64,000 bases of DNA from Gammaproteobacteria bacterium (GCA_018815325.1 JAHIYE010000026.1:1-64000), one strand, 5' to 3'. Positions 35,891-45,384 are shown, counted from the stretch's first letter. A program made the numbers and translations. The notes: generated from the sequence alone by a model not told the origin.

Positions 35891-36889
35891 ATGAAGAAGT
35901 CAATGACGAAATCCATGTTCTCGTTCGTGGCTGCAGCGCTCTTTGCGTTGGGTGCAACGAGCATCAGCCAGGCTGCCGGCCCGGACAAGGTCGCGGTGGC
36001 TGGCTGGAGTCAGCCGATTTCGGAAATCACCAACCTGCTGGTCGATGGGGACAAAGGCTTCTTCAAGGCCAAGGGCCTGGAGCTGACCTACGTGCCGGGT
36101 GCCGGTGGTGGTGATGCGATCCGCAACATGCTGACCGGTCAGGCTCAGGTGGCATTTACCGACCCCGGCTCCTTCTTTGCCGCTCTGGACAAGGGAGAAA
36201 AGCTGCGTGCTATCTACGATATCTATCCTCAAAACGTGTTCAATGTGGTATCGCTCAAGAGCAGCAACATCACTAGGCCTGCGGATTTGAAAGGCAAGAA
36301 AATTGGCGTCTACAGCCTCTCCAGCGGAACGCGCCAGAATCTGCTGGTGTTGTTGCACCAGGCCGGTCTCACTGAGGCGGATGTCACGATAGTGGTCACA
36401 GGCCTGCTGAACTTCGCCCCCTTGATACAGGGGCAGGTGGATGCAACAGCCGCTACGGACACGGGCCTGCTAGTGGCCAGGCAAAAGGGAGTGGGGGATG
36501 TCAATGTCATGGAGGTTCGCAATTACCTGAACATTTCCAGCGACATGTTCGTGGTGACGGAGGAGACTTACCAGAACAGAAAAGACCTGTTGAAACGTTT
36601 TCTGGCGGCCTACCGCGACAGTGCAGCCTGGATGATCCAGAACCCGGATGAGGCTGCCGCCCTGGCGGTGAAGCGCACCATCAATGGCAAGGATCTGGCT
36701 GTGAACCGCGAAGTCATCCAGCTGCGCAATGTATCCAGTGTTTCACCCATGACCAAGGCGCACGGGCTGGGCGCATTTGACTTGGTGGTGTTGCAGAAAG
36801 CGGCCGAGACCTATAAAAAACTGGGCATGGTCCAGCGAGACATCAGGGTGGCTGACGTTGTCAGCCAGGATCTCTTGCCGCAGAAATAA
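35891..36889 (+). CDS. NMT1/THI5-like ABC substrate-binding protein
   Basis: A 332-residue periplasmic protein. Its signal peptide ends near residue 28 (SISQA). The mature part is a type II binding fold of the SsuA/THI5 class, with the ligand-site patterns GWSQPISEITNLLVDGDKG, TGQAQVAFTDPGS and DLKGKKIGVYSLSSGT. ThiY of this class binds N-formylaminomethyl pyrimidine. The eukaryotic THI5 CCCFC motif is absent, as expected for a transporter component. With the riboswitch, this points to uptake of a pyrimidine or thiazole moiety or its acid. A second in-frame ATG at 35903 could also serve as start. Confidence 0.88.
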   Translation: MKKSMTKSMFSFVAAALFALGATSISQAAGPDKVAVAGWSQPISEITNLLVDGDKGFFKAKGLELTYVPGAGGGDAIRNMLTGQAQVAFTDPGSFFAALDKGEKLRAIYDIYPQNVFNVVSLKSSNITRPADLKGKKIGVYSLSSGTRQNLLVLLHQAGLTEADVTIVVTGLLNFAPLIQGQVDATAATDTGLLVARQKGVGDVNVMEVRNYLNISSDMFVVTEETYQNRKDLLKRFLAAYRDSAAWMIQNPDEAAALAVKRTINGKDLAVNREVIQLRNVSSVSPMTKAHGLGAFDLVVLQKAAETYKKLGMVQRDIRVADVVSQDLLPQK

Positions 36890-36902
36890 AACCCCATCCA
36901 TC

Positions 36903-37670
36903 ATGCAATTCAAGGGCAAGGTCATTTTGGTCACCGGTGCGAGTCGGGGTATCGGCGCAGCGATCGCAAAAGCCTTTGCGACTGAGGGCGGGACGGTGGC
37001 CGTCAACTACCTGCAAAACGCGCAGGCAGCAGAGGCCGTAGTCAATGACTGTCGGCAGGCCGGCGGCGATGCCTGGGCGATCCAGGCTGACGTGAGCTCC
37101 GAGCCCGCCGTGAAGGCGATGGTCGAGCAGGTAATGAACGAGATGGGGCGTATCGATGTGCTGGTCAATAACGCGTTTGCAAGCTACAGCTTCGACCCGG
37201 AGCAGCGCAGCATGTTCTGGGAAACCTCCTGGGCCGACTACCAGCGCCAGCTCGACGGCGCATTGAAGTCAACCTTCGGTGTTTGCCAGGCTGTGCTGCC
37301 GCATTTCAGAAAACGCAGCAGCGGCGCGATCGTCAACATGGTGAGCGACCTGGTGGAGCGCCCCACGGTGCCGTACCACGACTACACAACAGCCAAGTCG
37401 GCGTTGATCGGCTTCAGCCGCAACCTCGCGGCGGAACTGGGGCCCCTGGGCATCCGGGTCAACTGCGTGGCGCCGGGGCTGGTGTATCCGACAGCGGCGA
37501 GCCGGCAGACCCGTGAGGAGGTGAAGGACATGATCACAGCCCAGACCCCCTTGCGTCGTATCGCCAATCCCGGGGACGTGGCCGGCCCCGTGTTGTTTCT
37601 GGCCTCGGACTGGAGTCGCTTCATGACAGGGCAGACCCTGTTTGTCGACGGTGGCCTGGTGATGAAGTAA
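36903..37670 (+). CDS. Short-chain dehydrogenase/reductase, last gene of the TPP-regulated operon
   Basis: A 255-residue classical SDR. The NAD(P)-binding motif TGASRGIG is at 11-18, NNA at 89-91, and the catalytic triad Ser148, Tyr161, Lys165 (Y-TTA-K) is in place. It is annotated like FabG-type 3-oxoacyl reductases by overall sequence, but context suggests a different substrate. It follows the binding-protein gene after 13 bases, and would suit reduction of the aldehyde made by the LuxE/LuxC pair to an alcohol. The start is ATG 36903, since a longer reading overlaps the previous gene. Confidence 0.88.
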   Translation: MQFKGKVILVTGASRGIGAAIAKAFATEGGTVAVNYLQNAQAAEAVVNDCRQAGGDAWAIQADVSSEPAVKAMVEQVMNEMGRIDVLVNNAFASYSFDPEQRSMFWETSWADYQRQLDGALKSTFGVCQAVLPHFRKRSSGAIVNMVSDLVERPTVPYHDYTTAKSALIGFSRNLAAELGPLGIRVNCVAPGLVYPTAASRQTREEVKDMITAQTPLRRIANPGDVAGPVLFLASDWSRFMTGQTLFVDGGLVMK

Positions 37671-37693
37671 ACCGACTCCGGTCAACGTGTGAC

Positions 37694-38602
37694 TTACTTC
37701 GGAACCTGCACCATCTTCATGGCCGAGCCGATCAGGGTGGCTACTTCGGTCATGTTGCTGGGCACGATCAGGGTGGTGGTAGCGTCTGCGGCTACCTTGC
37801 TGTAGGCCTCGACGGCTTTTTCGGCCACCTTGAGCTGTACGGCTTCGGCACCGCCGGGCTGGCGAATGGCTGCTGCCACGCGTTCAATGGCCTGGGCATT
37901 GGCTTCGGCCACCGCCAGAATGGCACCGGCCTCACCTTGTGCGTTGTTGATGGCCGCCTGCTTCTCACCTTCGGAGCGGGCGATGAAGGCCTCACGTTCA
38001 CCGGTAGCGATGTTGATCTGTTCCTGGCGGCGTCCTTCCGAGGCTGCAATCAGCGCACGTTTCTCGCGCTCAGCCGTGATCTGGGCCTGCATGGCATGCA
38101 GGATTTCCTTCGGCGGCGTCAGGTCCTTGATCTCGTAGCGCAACACCTTGACGCCCCAGTTCAGGGCCGCCTCATCAATGGCTTGAACCACCTGGGCATT
38201 GATGATGTCACGCTCTTCAAAGGTCTTGTCCAGTTCCAGTTTGCCGATCACGCTGCGCAACGAGGTTTGTGCGAGCTGGGTCACGGCCATGATGTAGTTG
38301 GAGGAGCCGTAGCTGGCGCGCATCGGATCGGTTACCTGGAAATACAGGATGCCGTCTACCTGCAGCTGGGTGTTGTCGCGCGTGATGCAGATCTGGCTGG
38401 GCACATCGAGTGGAATCTCCTTGAGGCTGTGCTTGTAGGCCACCTTGTCGATAAAAGGCACCAGAAAGTTAAGGCCAGGAGCCAGGGAGCCATGGTACTT
38501 TCCCAGTCGCTCGATCACCCAGGCATTCTGCTGCGGCACGACCTTGATGGAGCGCGTGATGAAGATGGCGGCAATGACCGCGATGAGAATGGCGATTTCC
38601 AT
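37694..38602 (-). CDS. qmcA: SPFH/band 7 membrane protein QmcA
   Basis: A 302-residue protein (E. coli QmcA 305) with an N-terminal membrane anchor (about 2-20), a band 7/SPFH domain (about 20-180) and a long C-terminal coiled coil (about 185-265) rich in Ala/Glu/Arg. Such proteins oligomerise in the inner membrane and are linked to protease control and membrane microdomains. An nfeD gene lies 12 bases upstream on the same strand, the standard partner. Confidence 0.92.
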   Translation of the reverse strand: MEIAILIAVIAAIFITRSIKVVPQQNAWVIERLGKYHGSLAPGLNFLVPFIDKVAYKHSLKEIPLDVPSQICITRDNTQLQVDGILYFQVTDPMRASYGSSNYIMAVTQLAQTSLRSVIGKLELDKTFEERDIINAQVVQAIDEAALNWGVKVLRYEIKDLTPPKEILHAMQAQITAEREKRALIAASEGRRQEQINIATGEREAFIARSEGEKQAAINNAQGEAGAILAVAEANAQAIERVAAAIRQPGGAEAVQLKVAEKAVEAYSKVAADATTTLIVPSNMTEVATLIGSAMKMVQVPK

Positions 38603-38614
38603 AAGATTCCTTGG

Positions 38615-39040
38615 TTAGATTTTATCGACCAGCAGGCGGCTGCCGATGAGTTCGGCAACCCGGTGTGCCCCTGCGGAAGGGGTGACGCCGGGGCGATGAA
38701 TGGCGGTCCAGGTGGCACCACGGTAATGGACGGAGGCAGATCCGTCCGGGTTCCAGGTCTCGACCTGAACGGTTTCGCCCACATCCAGGTTGACGCTTCG
38801 GTCAGCCCGGGCTGAGGGGTCGGCAGGGCGTCTTTTCTTGATCAGGTAAAAAACCACGACAGCACCACCGCCCACGATGGCGGCAACCACCAGCTGGATC
38901 ACCTGACCACCGCCCGCATGCGCTGCGAGTGCTGCGGCAGCCATACCCACGGCGAGCATGAGCAGGTAAAAAGTACCCGTGAGCAGTTCGAGCAGGACCG
39001 CAGAGCCTGCGAGCAGCCACCAGATCGTCGATTCGGCCAT
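38615..39040 (-). CDS. NfeD-family membrane protein
   Basis: A 141-residue short NfeD protein (YbbK/QmcA partner type). It has two or three helices in the first 70 residues, then a soluble OB-fold domain (about 80-138, with VGETVQVETWNPDGSASVHYRGATW). It pairs with the SPFH protein encoded immediately downstream. The gene is divergent from the decarboxylase gene. A GTCCCA-TTG-TGGGAC palindrome lies at 39071-39085 in the shared region. Confidence 0.9.
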   Translation of the reverse strand: MAESTIWWLLAGSAVLLELLTGTFYLLMLAVGMAAAALAAHAGGGQVIQLVVAAIVGGGAVVVFYLIKKRRPADPSARADRSVNLDVGETVQVETWNPDGSASVHYRGATWTAIHRPGVTPSAGAHRVAELIGSRLLVDKI

Positions 39041-39111
39041 GTGTTGTGAGCTCCCGGATGGTTTGTCAGGGTCCCATTGTGGGACAAAAGTGAGGCCGAT
39101 GCTGGATGGAG

Positions 39112-39129
39112 GTGTAATAAGTCTTACAC
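39112..39129. promoter_or_regulatory. Candidate operator: inverted repeat before the decarboxylase gene
   Basis: GTGTAA (39112-39117) and TTACAC (39124-39129) form a 6-6-6 palindrome 43 bases before the decarboxylase ATG. A second palindrome, GTCCCA-TTG-TGGGAC, lies at 39071-39085. Either may be a regulator site; no adjacent regulator is present. Confidence 0.3.
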
Positions 39130-39172
39130 TTCGCGCCTATTTCCTTTTTTTCGCCCGACCGTTGGAGTCCTC

Positions 39173-41458
39173 ATGAAATTTCGTTTTCCCATCGTCATCA
39201 TCGACGAAGACTTTCGTTCCGAGAACACCTCGGGTCTGGGAATTCGCGCGTTGGCCCAGGCCATCGAATCCGAAGGCTTCGAGGTGCTGGGCGTGACCAG
39301 CTACGGCGACCTGAGCCAGTTCGCCCAGCAGCAAAGCCGCGCCAGCGCCTTCATCCTGTCGATTGACGACGAGGAATTCACCCAGGGTGCGCCAGGCGCG
39401 GACCTCGATCCCGCCGTGCTCAATTTGCGTCACTTTATTGAGGAAGTGCGGCGCAAGAACCTCGACGTGCCGATTTACGTGTACGGAGAGACCAAGACCT
39501 CACGCCACATTCCCAACGACATCCTGCGCGAGCTTCATGGTTTCATTCACATGTTCGAGGACACGCCGGAATTCGTGGCCCGGCACATCCTGCGTGAGGC
39601 CAAGAGCTATCTGGAGGGCGTGCAGCCGCCATTCTTCAAGGCGCTGCTGGACTATGCCGAGGATGGCTCCTATTCATGGCACTGCCCGGGTCACTCGGGT
39701 GGCGTGGCCTTCCTGAAGAGCCCGGTGGGGCAGATGTTCCACCAGTTTTTTGGCGAGAACATGCTGCGGGCCGACGTCTGCAATGCGGTGGAAGAACTGG
39801 GCCAGTTGCTTGACCATGACGGACCGGTGGGCGCGTCGGAACGCAATGCTGCACGCATCTTCAATGCAGATCACTGCTTTTTTGTGACTAATGGCACCTC
39901 CACCTCCAACAAGATGGTGTGGCACCACACGGTGGCGCCGGGTGATGTGGTGGTGGTGGACCGCAACTGCCACAAATCGATTCTGCACGCCATCATCATG
40001 ACGGGCTCAATCCCCGTGTTCCTCAAACCTACGCGCAACCATTTCGGCATCATCGGGCCTATCCCCCAGAGCGAGTTCGAGCCCGCGTCGATCCAGGCCA
40101 AGATTGCGGCCAACCCGCTTCTCAAGGGGGTTGATGCGAGCAAGGTCAAGCCTCGGGTACTCACGATCACCCAATCCACCTACGACGGCGTGCTCTACAA
40201 CACCGAAACCATCAAGGGCATGCTCGACGGCTACATCGAAAACCTGCATTTCGACGAGGCCTGGTTGCCGCATGCGGCTTTCCATCCCTTCTATGGCAGC
40301 TACCATGCCATGGGCAAGCGGCGCGTGCGCCCCAAGCACTCGGTGGTTTATGCGACCCAGTCGATCCACAAGCTGCTCGCAGGTATCAGCCAGGCCAGTC
40401 AGGTTCTGGTGCAGGATTCGCAGACCACCAAGCTCGACCGGCACCTCTTCAACGAGGCCTACCTGATGCACACCTCCACCAGTCCGCAGTACAGCATCAT
40501 CGCGAGTTGCGATGTGGCTGCGGCGATGATGGAGCCCCCCGGCGGCACCGCACTGGTGGACGAGAGCATTGCCGAGGCACTGGATTTCCGCCGCGCCATG
40601 CGCAAGGTGGACGAGGAATATGGCGAAGACTGGTGGTTCAAGGTGTGGGGGCCCGAGAAACTGGCCGACGAGGGGGTTGGTCGCTCGGATGACTGGATTC
40701 TCAAAGGTGAATCCAGGAACGCCAAAGCCGGCGTGAACTGGCATGGCTTCGGCCGGATCAACACGGGCTTCAACATGCTCGACCCGATCAAGTCGACTGT
40801 GGTGACCCCGGGCATGGACCTCAACGGCCGCTTTGCCAAAACCGGCATTCCGGCCAGCATTCTCACCAAGTTCCTGGCTGAGCATGGGGTGGTGGTGGAG
40901 AAAACCGGTCTCTACAGCTTCTTCATCATGTTCACCATCGGCATCACCAAGGGCCGCTGGAACAGCATGCTGACTGCGCTGCAGCAGTTCAAGGACGACT
41001 ACGACAAGAACCAGCCGATGTGGCGCGTGTTGCCGGAGTTCTGCCAGAAGTACCCGAAATACGAGCGCATGGGGCTGGCCGACCTGTGCCAGAAAATCCA
41101 CAGCCTGTATGCCAAGTACGACATCGCGCGCCTGACAACCGACATGTACCTCAGTGATCTCACGCCGGCCATGAATCCCAGCGATGCCTATGCCCATATT
41201 GCGCACCGCAAGACCGAGCGCGTCGAAATCGACAAACTTGAAGGACGCATCACCGTCGGCCTGGTCACCCCTTACCCGCCAGGTATTCCGTTGTTGATCC
41301 CGGGCGAAGTGTTCAACAAGAAAATCGTCGACTACCTCAAGTTCTCGCGCGAATTCAACGCCCAGTGTCCGGGCTTCGAGACCGATATCCACGGCCTGGT
41401 GGAGGAAGAAGACGCCCTGGGCATCAAGCATTACTACGCCGACTGCGTCAAGCAATAG
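39173..41458 (+). CDS. Biodegradative-type arginine/lysine/ornithine decarboxylase
   Basis: A 761-residue fold-type I PLP decarboxylase. An N-terminal receiver-like wing domain (about 1-125, IVIIDEDFRSENTSGLGIRAL) precedes the PLP domain. The Schiff-base lysine is in ATQSIHKLLAGISQAS (around residue 400). Length and domains match the E. coli LdcC/AdiA/SpeC group, so it makes cadaverine, agmatine or putrescine; sequence reading does not settle which. The gene is single, with a ttggag ribosome site and a terminator behind it. Confidence 0.9.
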   Translation: MKFRFPIVIIDEDFRSENTSGLGIRALAQAIESEGFEVLGVTSYGDLSQFAQQQSRASAFILSIDDEEFTQGAPGADLDPAVLNLRHFIEEVRRKNLDVPIYVYGETKTSRHIPNDILRELHGFIHMFEDTPEFVARHILREAKSYLEGVQPPFFKALLDYAEDGSYSWHCPGHSGGVAFLKSPVGQMFHQFFGENMLRADVCNAVEELGQLLDHDGPVGASERNAARIFNADHCFFVTNGTSTSNKMVWHHTVAPGDVVVVDRNCHKSILHAIIMTGSIPVFLKPTRNHFGIIGPIPQSEFEPASIQAKIAANPLLKGVDASKVKPRVLTITQSTYDGVLYNTETIKGMLDGYIENLHFDEAWLPHAAFHPFYGSYHAMGKRRVRPKHSVVYATQSIHKLLAGISQASQVLVQDSQTTKLDRHLFNEAYLMHTSTSPQYSIIASCDVAAAMMEPPGGTALVDESIAEALDFRRAMRKVDEEYGEDWWFKVWGPEKLADEGVGRSDDWILKGESRNAKAGVNWHGFGRINTGFNMLDPIKSTVVTPGMDLNGRFAKTGIPASILTKFLAEHGVVVEKTGLYSFFIMFTIGITKGRWNSMLTALQQFKDDYDKNQPMWRVLPEFCQKYPKYERMGLADLCQKIHSLYAKYDIARLTTDMYLSDLTPAMNPSDAYAHIAHRKTERVEIDKLEGRITVGLVTPYPPGIPLLIPGEVFNKKIVDYLKFSREFNAQCPGFETDIHGLVEEEDALGIKHYYADCVKQ

Positions 41459-41480
41459 GCAGCAAGCACGAGTCCATGCA

Positions 41481-41509
41481 AAACGCCCGCTGACAGCGGG
41501 CGTTTTTTT
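41481..41509 (+). terminator. Rho-independent terminator of the decarboxylase gene
   Basis: ACGCCCGCT (41483-41491) and AGCGGGCGT (41495-41503) pair around a GAC loop and are followed by a run of T. It lies about 25 bases after the stop codon. Confidence 0.92.
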
Positions 41510-41566
41510 GCTATCAATAAAGTAGCTACTCAGGCAATATGAATAAGGGCTATAGCCTGTTTTTAT
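41510..41566 (-). repeat. Short interspersed repeat, copy 2 (between genes)
   Basis: On the minus strand this reads ggctatagccctt, a variable middle, then gagtagctactttattgatagca, matching the pattern of the copy in hrpA. It fills the space between the decarboxylase terminator and the fabI stop codon. Confidence 0.55.
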
Positions 41567-41572
41567 GGCTGA

Positions 41573-42370
41573 TCACGACTCCACAATGGCCACGGCGGTC
41601 TGGCTGAAACCACCATCCACATAGGTGATCTCGGCTGTCACACCGCCCGCCAGATCGCTCAGCAGGAAGGCAGCCACATTGCCGACATCCTCGATGGTGA
41701 CGTTGCGGCGAATCGGCGAGGCGTTGGCCACCACATTGAGCAGCTTGCCAAAATCCTTGATGCCGCTGGCCGCCAGTGTCTTGATGGGGCCGGCGCTGAT
41801 GCCGTTGACGCGCATGCTGCGACCGTCCGGCAGGTGACCAACGGCTTCGGCCAGATAACGCACCGAGGCCTCCAGGCTGGCTTTGGCCAGCCCCATGGTG
41901 TTGTAGTTCGGAATCGCTCGCAGGGCGCCCAGGTAGCTCAGTGTCAGCAGGGCAGACTTGTCGTTGAGGTAGGGCAGGGCCGCCTTGGCCATGCCAGGGA
42001 AGCTGTAGGCGCTGATGTCGTGGGCGATGCGGAAATTCTCGCGCGTGATGCCCTCGAGGAAGTTGCCGGCAATGGCCTCACGCGGGGCAAAGCCGATCGC
42101 GTGCACAAAGCCGTCGAATTTGGGCCAGTGGGAGGACAAATCCCTGAACAGCGCCTCGATCTGGGCGTCGTCTCCCACATCGCAGTCAAAGATCAATTTG
42201 GAGTCGAAGTCGGCGGCAAACTCGGTGATGCGCTCCTTGAAACGCTCGCCTACATAGCTGAAGGCCAGTTCGGCACCCTGTGCGCGGCAGGCCTTGGCAA
42301 CGCCATAGGCAATGGAGCGGTTGCTCAGCACACCGGTGATCAGAAATTTTTTGCCTGTCAGGAATCCCAT
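41573..42370 (-). CDS. fabI: Enoyl-[acyl-carrier-protein] reductase FabI
   Basis: A 265-residue SDR-type enoyl-ACP reductase (NADH), last step of fatty acid elongation. The divergent FabI nucleotide site [20 protein letters not shown] is near the N terminus. The active-site Tyr and Lys are in [14 protein letters not shown], the FabI Y-x6-K spacing, not Y-x3-K. The start is 42370 ([10 protein letters not shown]) with ggaag about 10 bases ahead; a reading 5 residues longer is possible. A CCCTGG-TGAA-CCAGGG palindrome at 42400-42415 lies upstream. Confidence 0.95.
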   Translation of the reverse strand: MGFLTGKKFLITGVLSNRSIAYGVAKACRAQGAELAFSYVGERFKERITEFAADFDSKLIFDCDVGDDAQIEALFRDLSSHWPKFDGFVHAIGFAPREAIAGNFLEGITRENFRIAHDISAYSFPGMAKAALPYLNDKSALLTLSYLGALRAIPNYNTMGLAKASLEASVRYLAEAVGHLPDGRSMRVNGISAGPIKTLAASGIKDFGKLLNVVANASPIRRNVTIEDVGNVAAFLLSDLAGGVTAEITYVDGGFSQTAVAIVES

Positions 42371-42492
42371 TGTTTTATCTTCCATGGTTGTTGAGTTCAC
42401 CCTGGTGAACCAGGGAACTGTCCATTCGTTCGAGGCTGGCATTTTTGCCCGCTTGGGTCAAACCGCAGTGACAGTTGATGCAGAATTGTCGC

Positions 42493-44346
42493 ATGCGAAT
42501 TTTGTGGCCAATACTAATACTCCTGCTGAGCATTTCCTGCCCCTCCTGGGCGCTTCATGCCTATGCACAGTTTGGCGACATCAAGTACCCGGCCGGGTTT
42601 GCGCACTTCGACTATGTCAATCCCGATGCACCCAAAGGTGGTGAGATTTCACTGGTCTCGCCCACCCGGCTCTCCAACTTTGACAAGTACAACCCTTTCA
42701 CGCTCAAGGGCAGTCCACCACCCAACCTGATCGGCTTCGTCTTTGAGAGCCTGTTGACAGGCACGCTGGACGAACCCACCACGGCTTATGGTCTGCTGGC
42801 CGAGGATGTGCAAGTGGCACCCGATGGCCTGTCGGCCACGTTCCGGCTCAATCCGCTGGCACGCTTTCACAATGGCGAGCCGGTGCTGGCGGTGGATGTG
42901 AAGCATTCGTTCGACCGACTGACTTCCAGGGAGGCGGCCCCCCAATTCCGCACCATCTTTGGCGAAATCAAGGGCGTGAGCATTCTGGGTGAGCGGCTGG
43001 TGCGCTTCGACTTCAAGCGCGCGAATGCCGAGCTGCCGCTGATCGCAGGCAGCCTGCCGGTCTTCAGTCGCCAGTGGGGCATGGAAAACGGCAAGCTCAA
43101 ACCGCTGGACCAGATCGTCACCGACACCCCTCTGGGCAGTGGCCCCTACAAGATTGGCAAGGTCAACTTCGGCAAGGACATCAGCTACGTACGCGACCCC
43201 CTGTACTGGGCGCGTGATATCAACGTACGGCGCGGCATGTTCAATTTTGACCGCATTACCTTCAAGATATACAAGGACAACACGGCGCAGCTGGAAGCCT
43301 TCAAGGCCGGCGAATTCGACTACATCCAGGCCTTCATCGCGCGCGAATGGGCCCGGGCCTATACCGGGCGTGACTTCAACAACGGCAAGCTCATCAAGAA
43401 AGAACTCAAGCACGGTAACGCGGGTGATTTCCAGGGTTTTCTGTTCAACACCCGCTTGCCCAAGTTTCAGGATGCCCGGGTGCGTGAGGCCATTGGTCTG
43501 GCGATGGACTTCGAGTGGCTCAATCGCCAGCTGTTCTACAACGCGTATACCCGGGTGCGTGGTTTCTTCGTGGCCAGCGACTTCGAAGCCACGGGCCTGC
43601 CCGGACCGGATGAACTGGCAGTGCTGGCCCCCTTGAAAGACAGGTTGCCACCCGAGGTGTTCAGCCAGCCGGTGCCATTGCCGCCCGTAACCCAGCTTGA
43701 CCCGGCTTCCGGGCACACCTTGCGAGACAACCTGCGTCGCGCCAAGGCCTTGCTGGCCGAGGCCGGCTGGACCTACCAGGACGGCGCATTGCGCAATGCA
43801 GCAGGAGAGGCACTGAGCATCGAGTTCCTGGACAATTCCGGCTCGATGGGGCGCGTGGTCACGCCTTATGCCAAGAACCTCGAAAAACTCGGCATCACGG
43901 TGAACTACAAGGTGATCGACTTTGCCATCCTGCAAAAGCGCATGGATGTCTTCGATTTCGAGATCATCAGCAACCGCTATGTGGGCAGCGAAGCCCCGGG
44001 CACGGAGCTGCTCGAGCGCTTTGGCTCCAGGGCTGCGGGCACGGAAGGTTCGAGCAACGTCATTGGCGTCAAGAGCCCGGTGGTGGATGCCTTGCTGGAC
44101 AAGGTGATGTCGGCACACAAACGGCCGGAGCTCGTGGCCAGCCTGCGCTCGCTCGACCGGGTGCTGCGTCACCAGCACCTCGTGGTACCGCACTGGTACA
44201 GCAGCACCTTCCGCGTGGCCTACCGGGCCGGGCGTTTCGAGCAACCGGCGGTGACGCCGCGCTACTACCAGCCGGACAGCTGGATCACCGCCACCTGGTG
44301 GGCCACGTCGGCCAACCGTGATGCCTTGCAGAAAGCCGCTCCCTGA
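42493..44346 (+). CDS. yejA: Peptide ABC transporter substrate-binding protein YejA
   Basis: A 617-residue periplasmic family 5 solute-binding protein with a signal peptide (MRILWPILILLLSISCPSWA). The mature start (LHAYAQFGDIKYPAGFAHFDYVNPDAPKGG in pieces) is typical of YejA, which is longer than OppA. YejABEF imports oligopeptides and, in E. coli, microcin C. The start is uncertain among TTG 42475, ATG 42478 and ATG 42493; the last gives the best signal peptide. yejB begins 2 bases after the stop. Confidence 0.9.
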   Translation: MRILWPILILLLSISCPSWALHAYAQFGDIKYPAGFAHFDYVNPDAPKGGEISLVSPTRLSNFDKYNPFTLKGSPPPNLIGFVFESLLTGTLDEPTTAYGLLAEDVQVAPDGLSATFRLNPLARFHNGEPVLAVDVKHSFDRLTSREAAPQFRTIFGEIKGVSILGERLVRFDFKRANAELPLIAGSLPVFSRQWGMENGKLKPLDQIVTDTPLGSGPYKIGKVNFGKDISYVRDPLYWARDINVRRGMFNFDRITFKIYKDNTAQLEAFKAGEFDYIQAFIAREWARAYTGRDFNNGKLIKKELKHGNAGDFQGFLFNTRLPKFQDARVREAIGLAMDFEWLNRQLFYNAYTRVRGFFVASDFEATGLPGPDELAVLAPLKDRLPPEVFSQPVPLPPVTQLDPASGHTLRDNLRRAKALLAEAGWTYQDGALRNAAGEALSIEFLDNSGSMGRVVTPYAKNLEKLGITVNYKVIDFAILQKRMDVFDFEIISNRYVGSEAPGTELLERFGSRAAGTEGSSNVIGVKSPVVDALLDKVMSAHKRPELVASLRSLDRVLRHQHLVVPHWYSSTFRVAYRAGRFEQPAVTPRYYQPDSWITATWWATSANRDALQKAAP

Positions 44347-44348
44347 CC

Positions 44349-45383
44349 ATGGTTGCCTACATCCTCAAGCGCCTGCTGCTCATGATCCCGACCCTGTTCG
44401 GGGTCTTGCTGCTGACCTTTGTGGTTATCCAGTTCGTGCCGGGCGGGCCAGTAGAGCAGATGGTGGCGCAACTGCAAGGACGGGACACGGGCGGCGAGGG
44501 CGCTGCAGCAACCGGTGCCGGTTACCGTGGCCGCCAGGGCGTGGACGCGGCGCGCATCGCCGAAATCCGCGAGCTCTATGGCTTTGACAAGCCGGCGCCC
44601 GAGCGTTTTGTGCAGATGCTGGGGCAGTTCGCGCGCTTTGACCTGGGCAAGAGTTTTTTTTACCCCAAAGATGTGTGGACGCTCGTGAAGGAAAAAATGC
44701 CGGTTTCGATCAGCCTGGGTTTGTGGACCTTTTTCCTGAGTTACCTGATCTCGGTGCCGCTGGGCATTGCCAAGGCGGTGCGCGCCGGTACCCGCTTCGA
44801 CACGGTCACCAGCCTGCTGGTGCTGGTGGGCTATGCGATTCCGGGCTTTGTACTGGGTGTGGCCTTGCTGGTGATTTTTGGTGGTCAGCTGCAATGGTTC
44901 CCGCTGCGTGGATTGACCTCCAGCAACTGGGACTCGCTGAGTTGGGGCGCAAAGATCGTGGACTACCTCTGGCATATCACCTTGCCCATCACAGCCAGCG
45001 TACTCGGGGCGTTCGCTGTGACGACGATGCTGACGAAGAATGCCTTTCTCGAGGAAATCCGCAAACAATATGTTCTGACGGCCCGCGCCAAGGGACTGGA
45101 GGAGCGCCGGGTGCTGTGGCGACACGTATTCCGTAATGCGCTGATTCCTTTGGTGACGGGCTTTCCCGCCGCCTTTATTGGTGCTTTTTTCACGGGCTCG
45201 CTCCTGATCGAAACCCTGTTTTCGCTTGATGGGCTGGGCCTGCTGTCTTATGAGTCGGTGATCCGGCGCGACTATCCTGTGGTGCTGGGCACGCTCTATT
45301 TGTTCACCCTGATTGGGCTGGTGACCAAGCTGATCTCGGATCTTTGCTACGTATGGGTTGATCCCCGCGTGAAGTTTGACTGA
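44349..45383 (+). CDS. yejB: Peptide ABC transporter permease YejB
   Basis: A 344-residue DppB-type permease with six helices. The N-terminal MVAYILKRLLLMIPTLFGV helix and the EAA loop (YVLTARAKGLEERRVLWRHV) are clear. It carries an extra periplasmic Gly/Ala-rich loop after TM1 (about 45-65). It lies between yejA and yejE with 1-2 base spacings, in a single operon. Confidence 0.92.
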   Translation: MVAYILKRLLLMIPTLFGVLLLTFVVIQFVPGGPVEQMVAQLQGRDTGGEGAAATGAGYRGRQGVDAARIAEIRELYGFDKPAPERFVQMLGQFARFDLGKSFFYPKDVWTLVKEKMPVSISLGLWTFFLSYLISVPLGIAKAVRAGTRFDTVTSLLVLVGYAIPGFVLGVALLVIFGGQLQWFPLRGLTSSNWDSLSWGAKIVDYLWHITLPITASVLGAFAVTTMLTKNAFLEEIRKQYVLTARAKGLEERRVLWRHVFRNALIPLVTGFPAAFIGAFFTGSLLIETLFSLDGLGLLSYESVIRRDYPVVLGTLYLFTLIGLVTKLISDLCYVWVDPRVKFD

Positions 45384-45384
45384 T

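Noticed and set aside
31316-37670. Genomic island integrated at tRNA-Ser
   Set aside because: The tRNA is next to the unusual operon, but I found no integrase gene and no repeated copy of the tRNA 3' end in the window.
42400-42415. A fabI/yejA operator
   Set aside because: CCCTGG-TGAA-CCAGGG is a good hairpin, but it is short, close to GC-rich coding ends, and has no supporting regulator.
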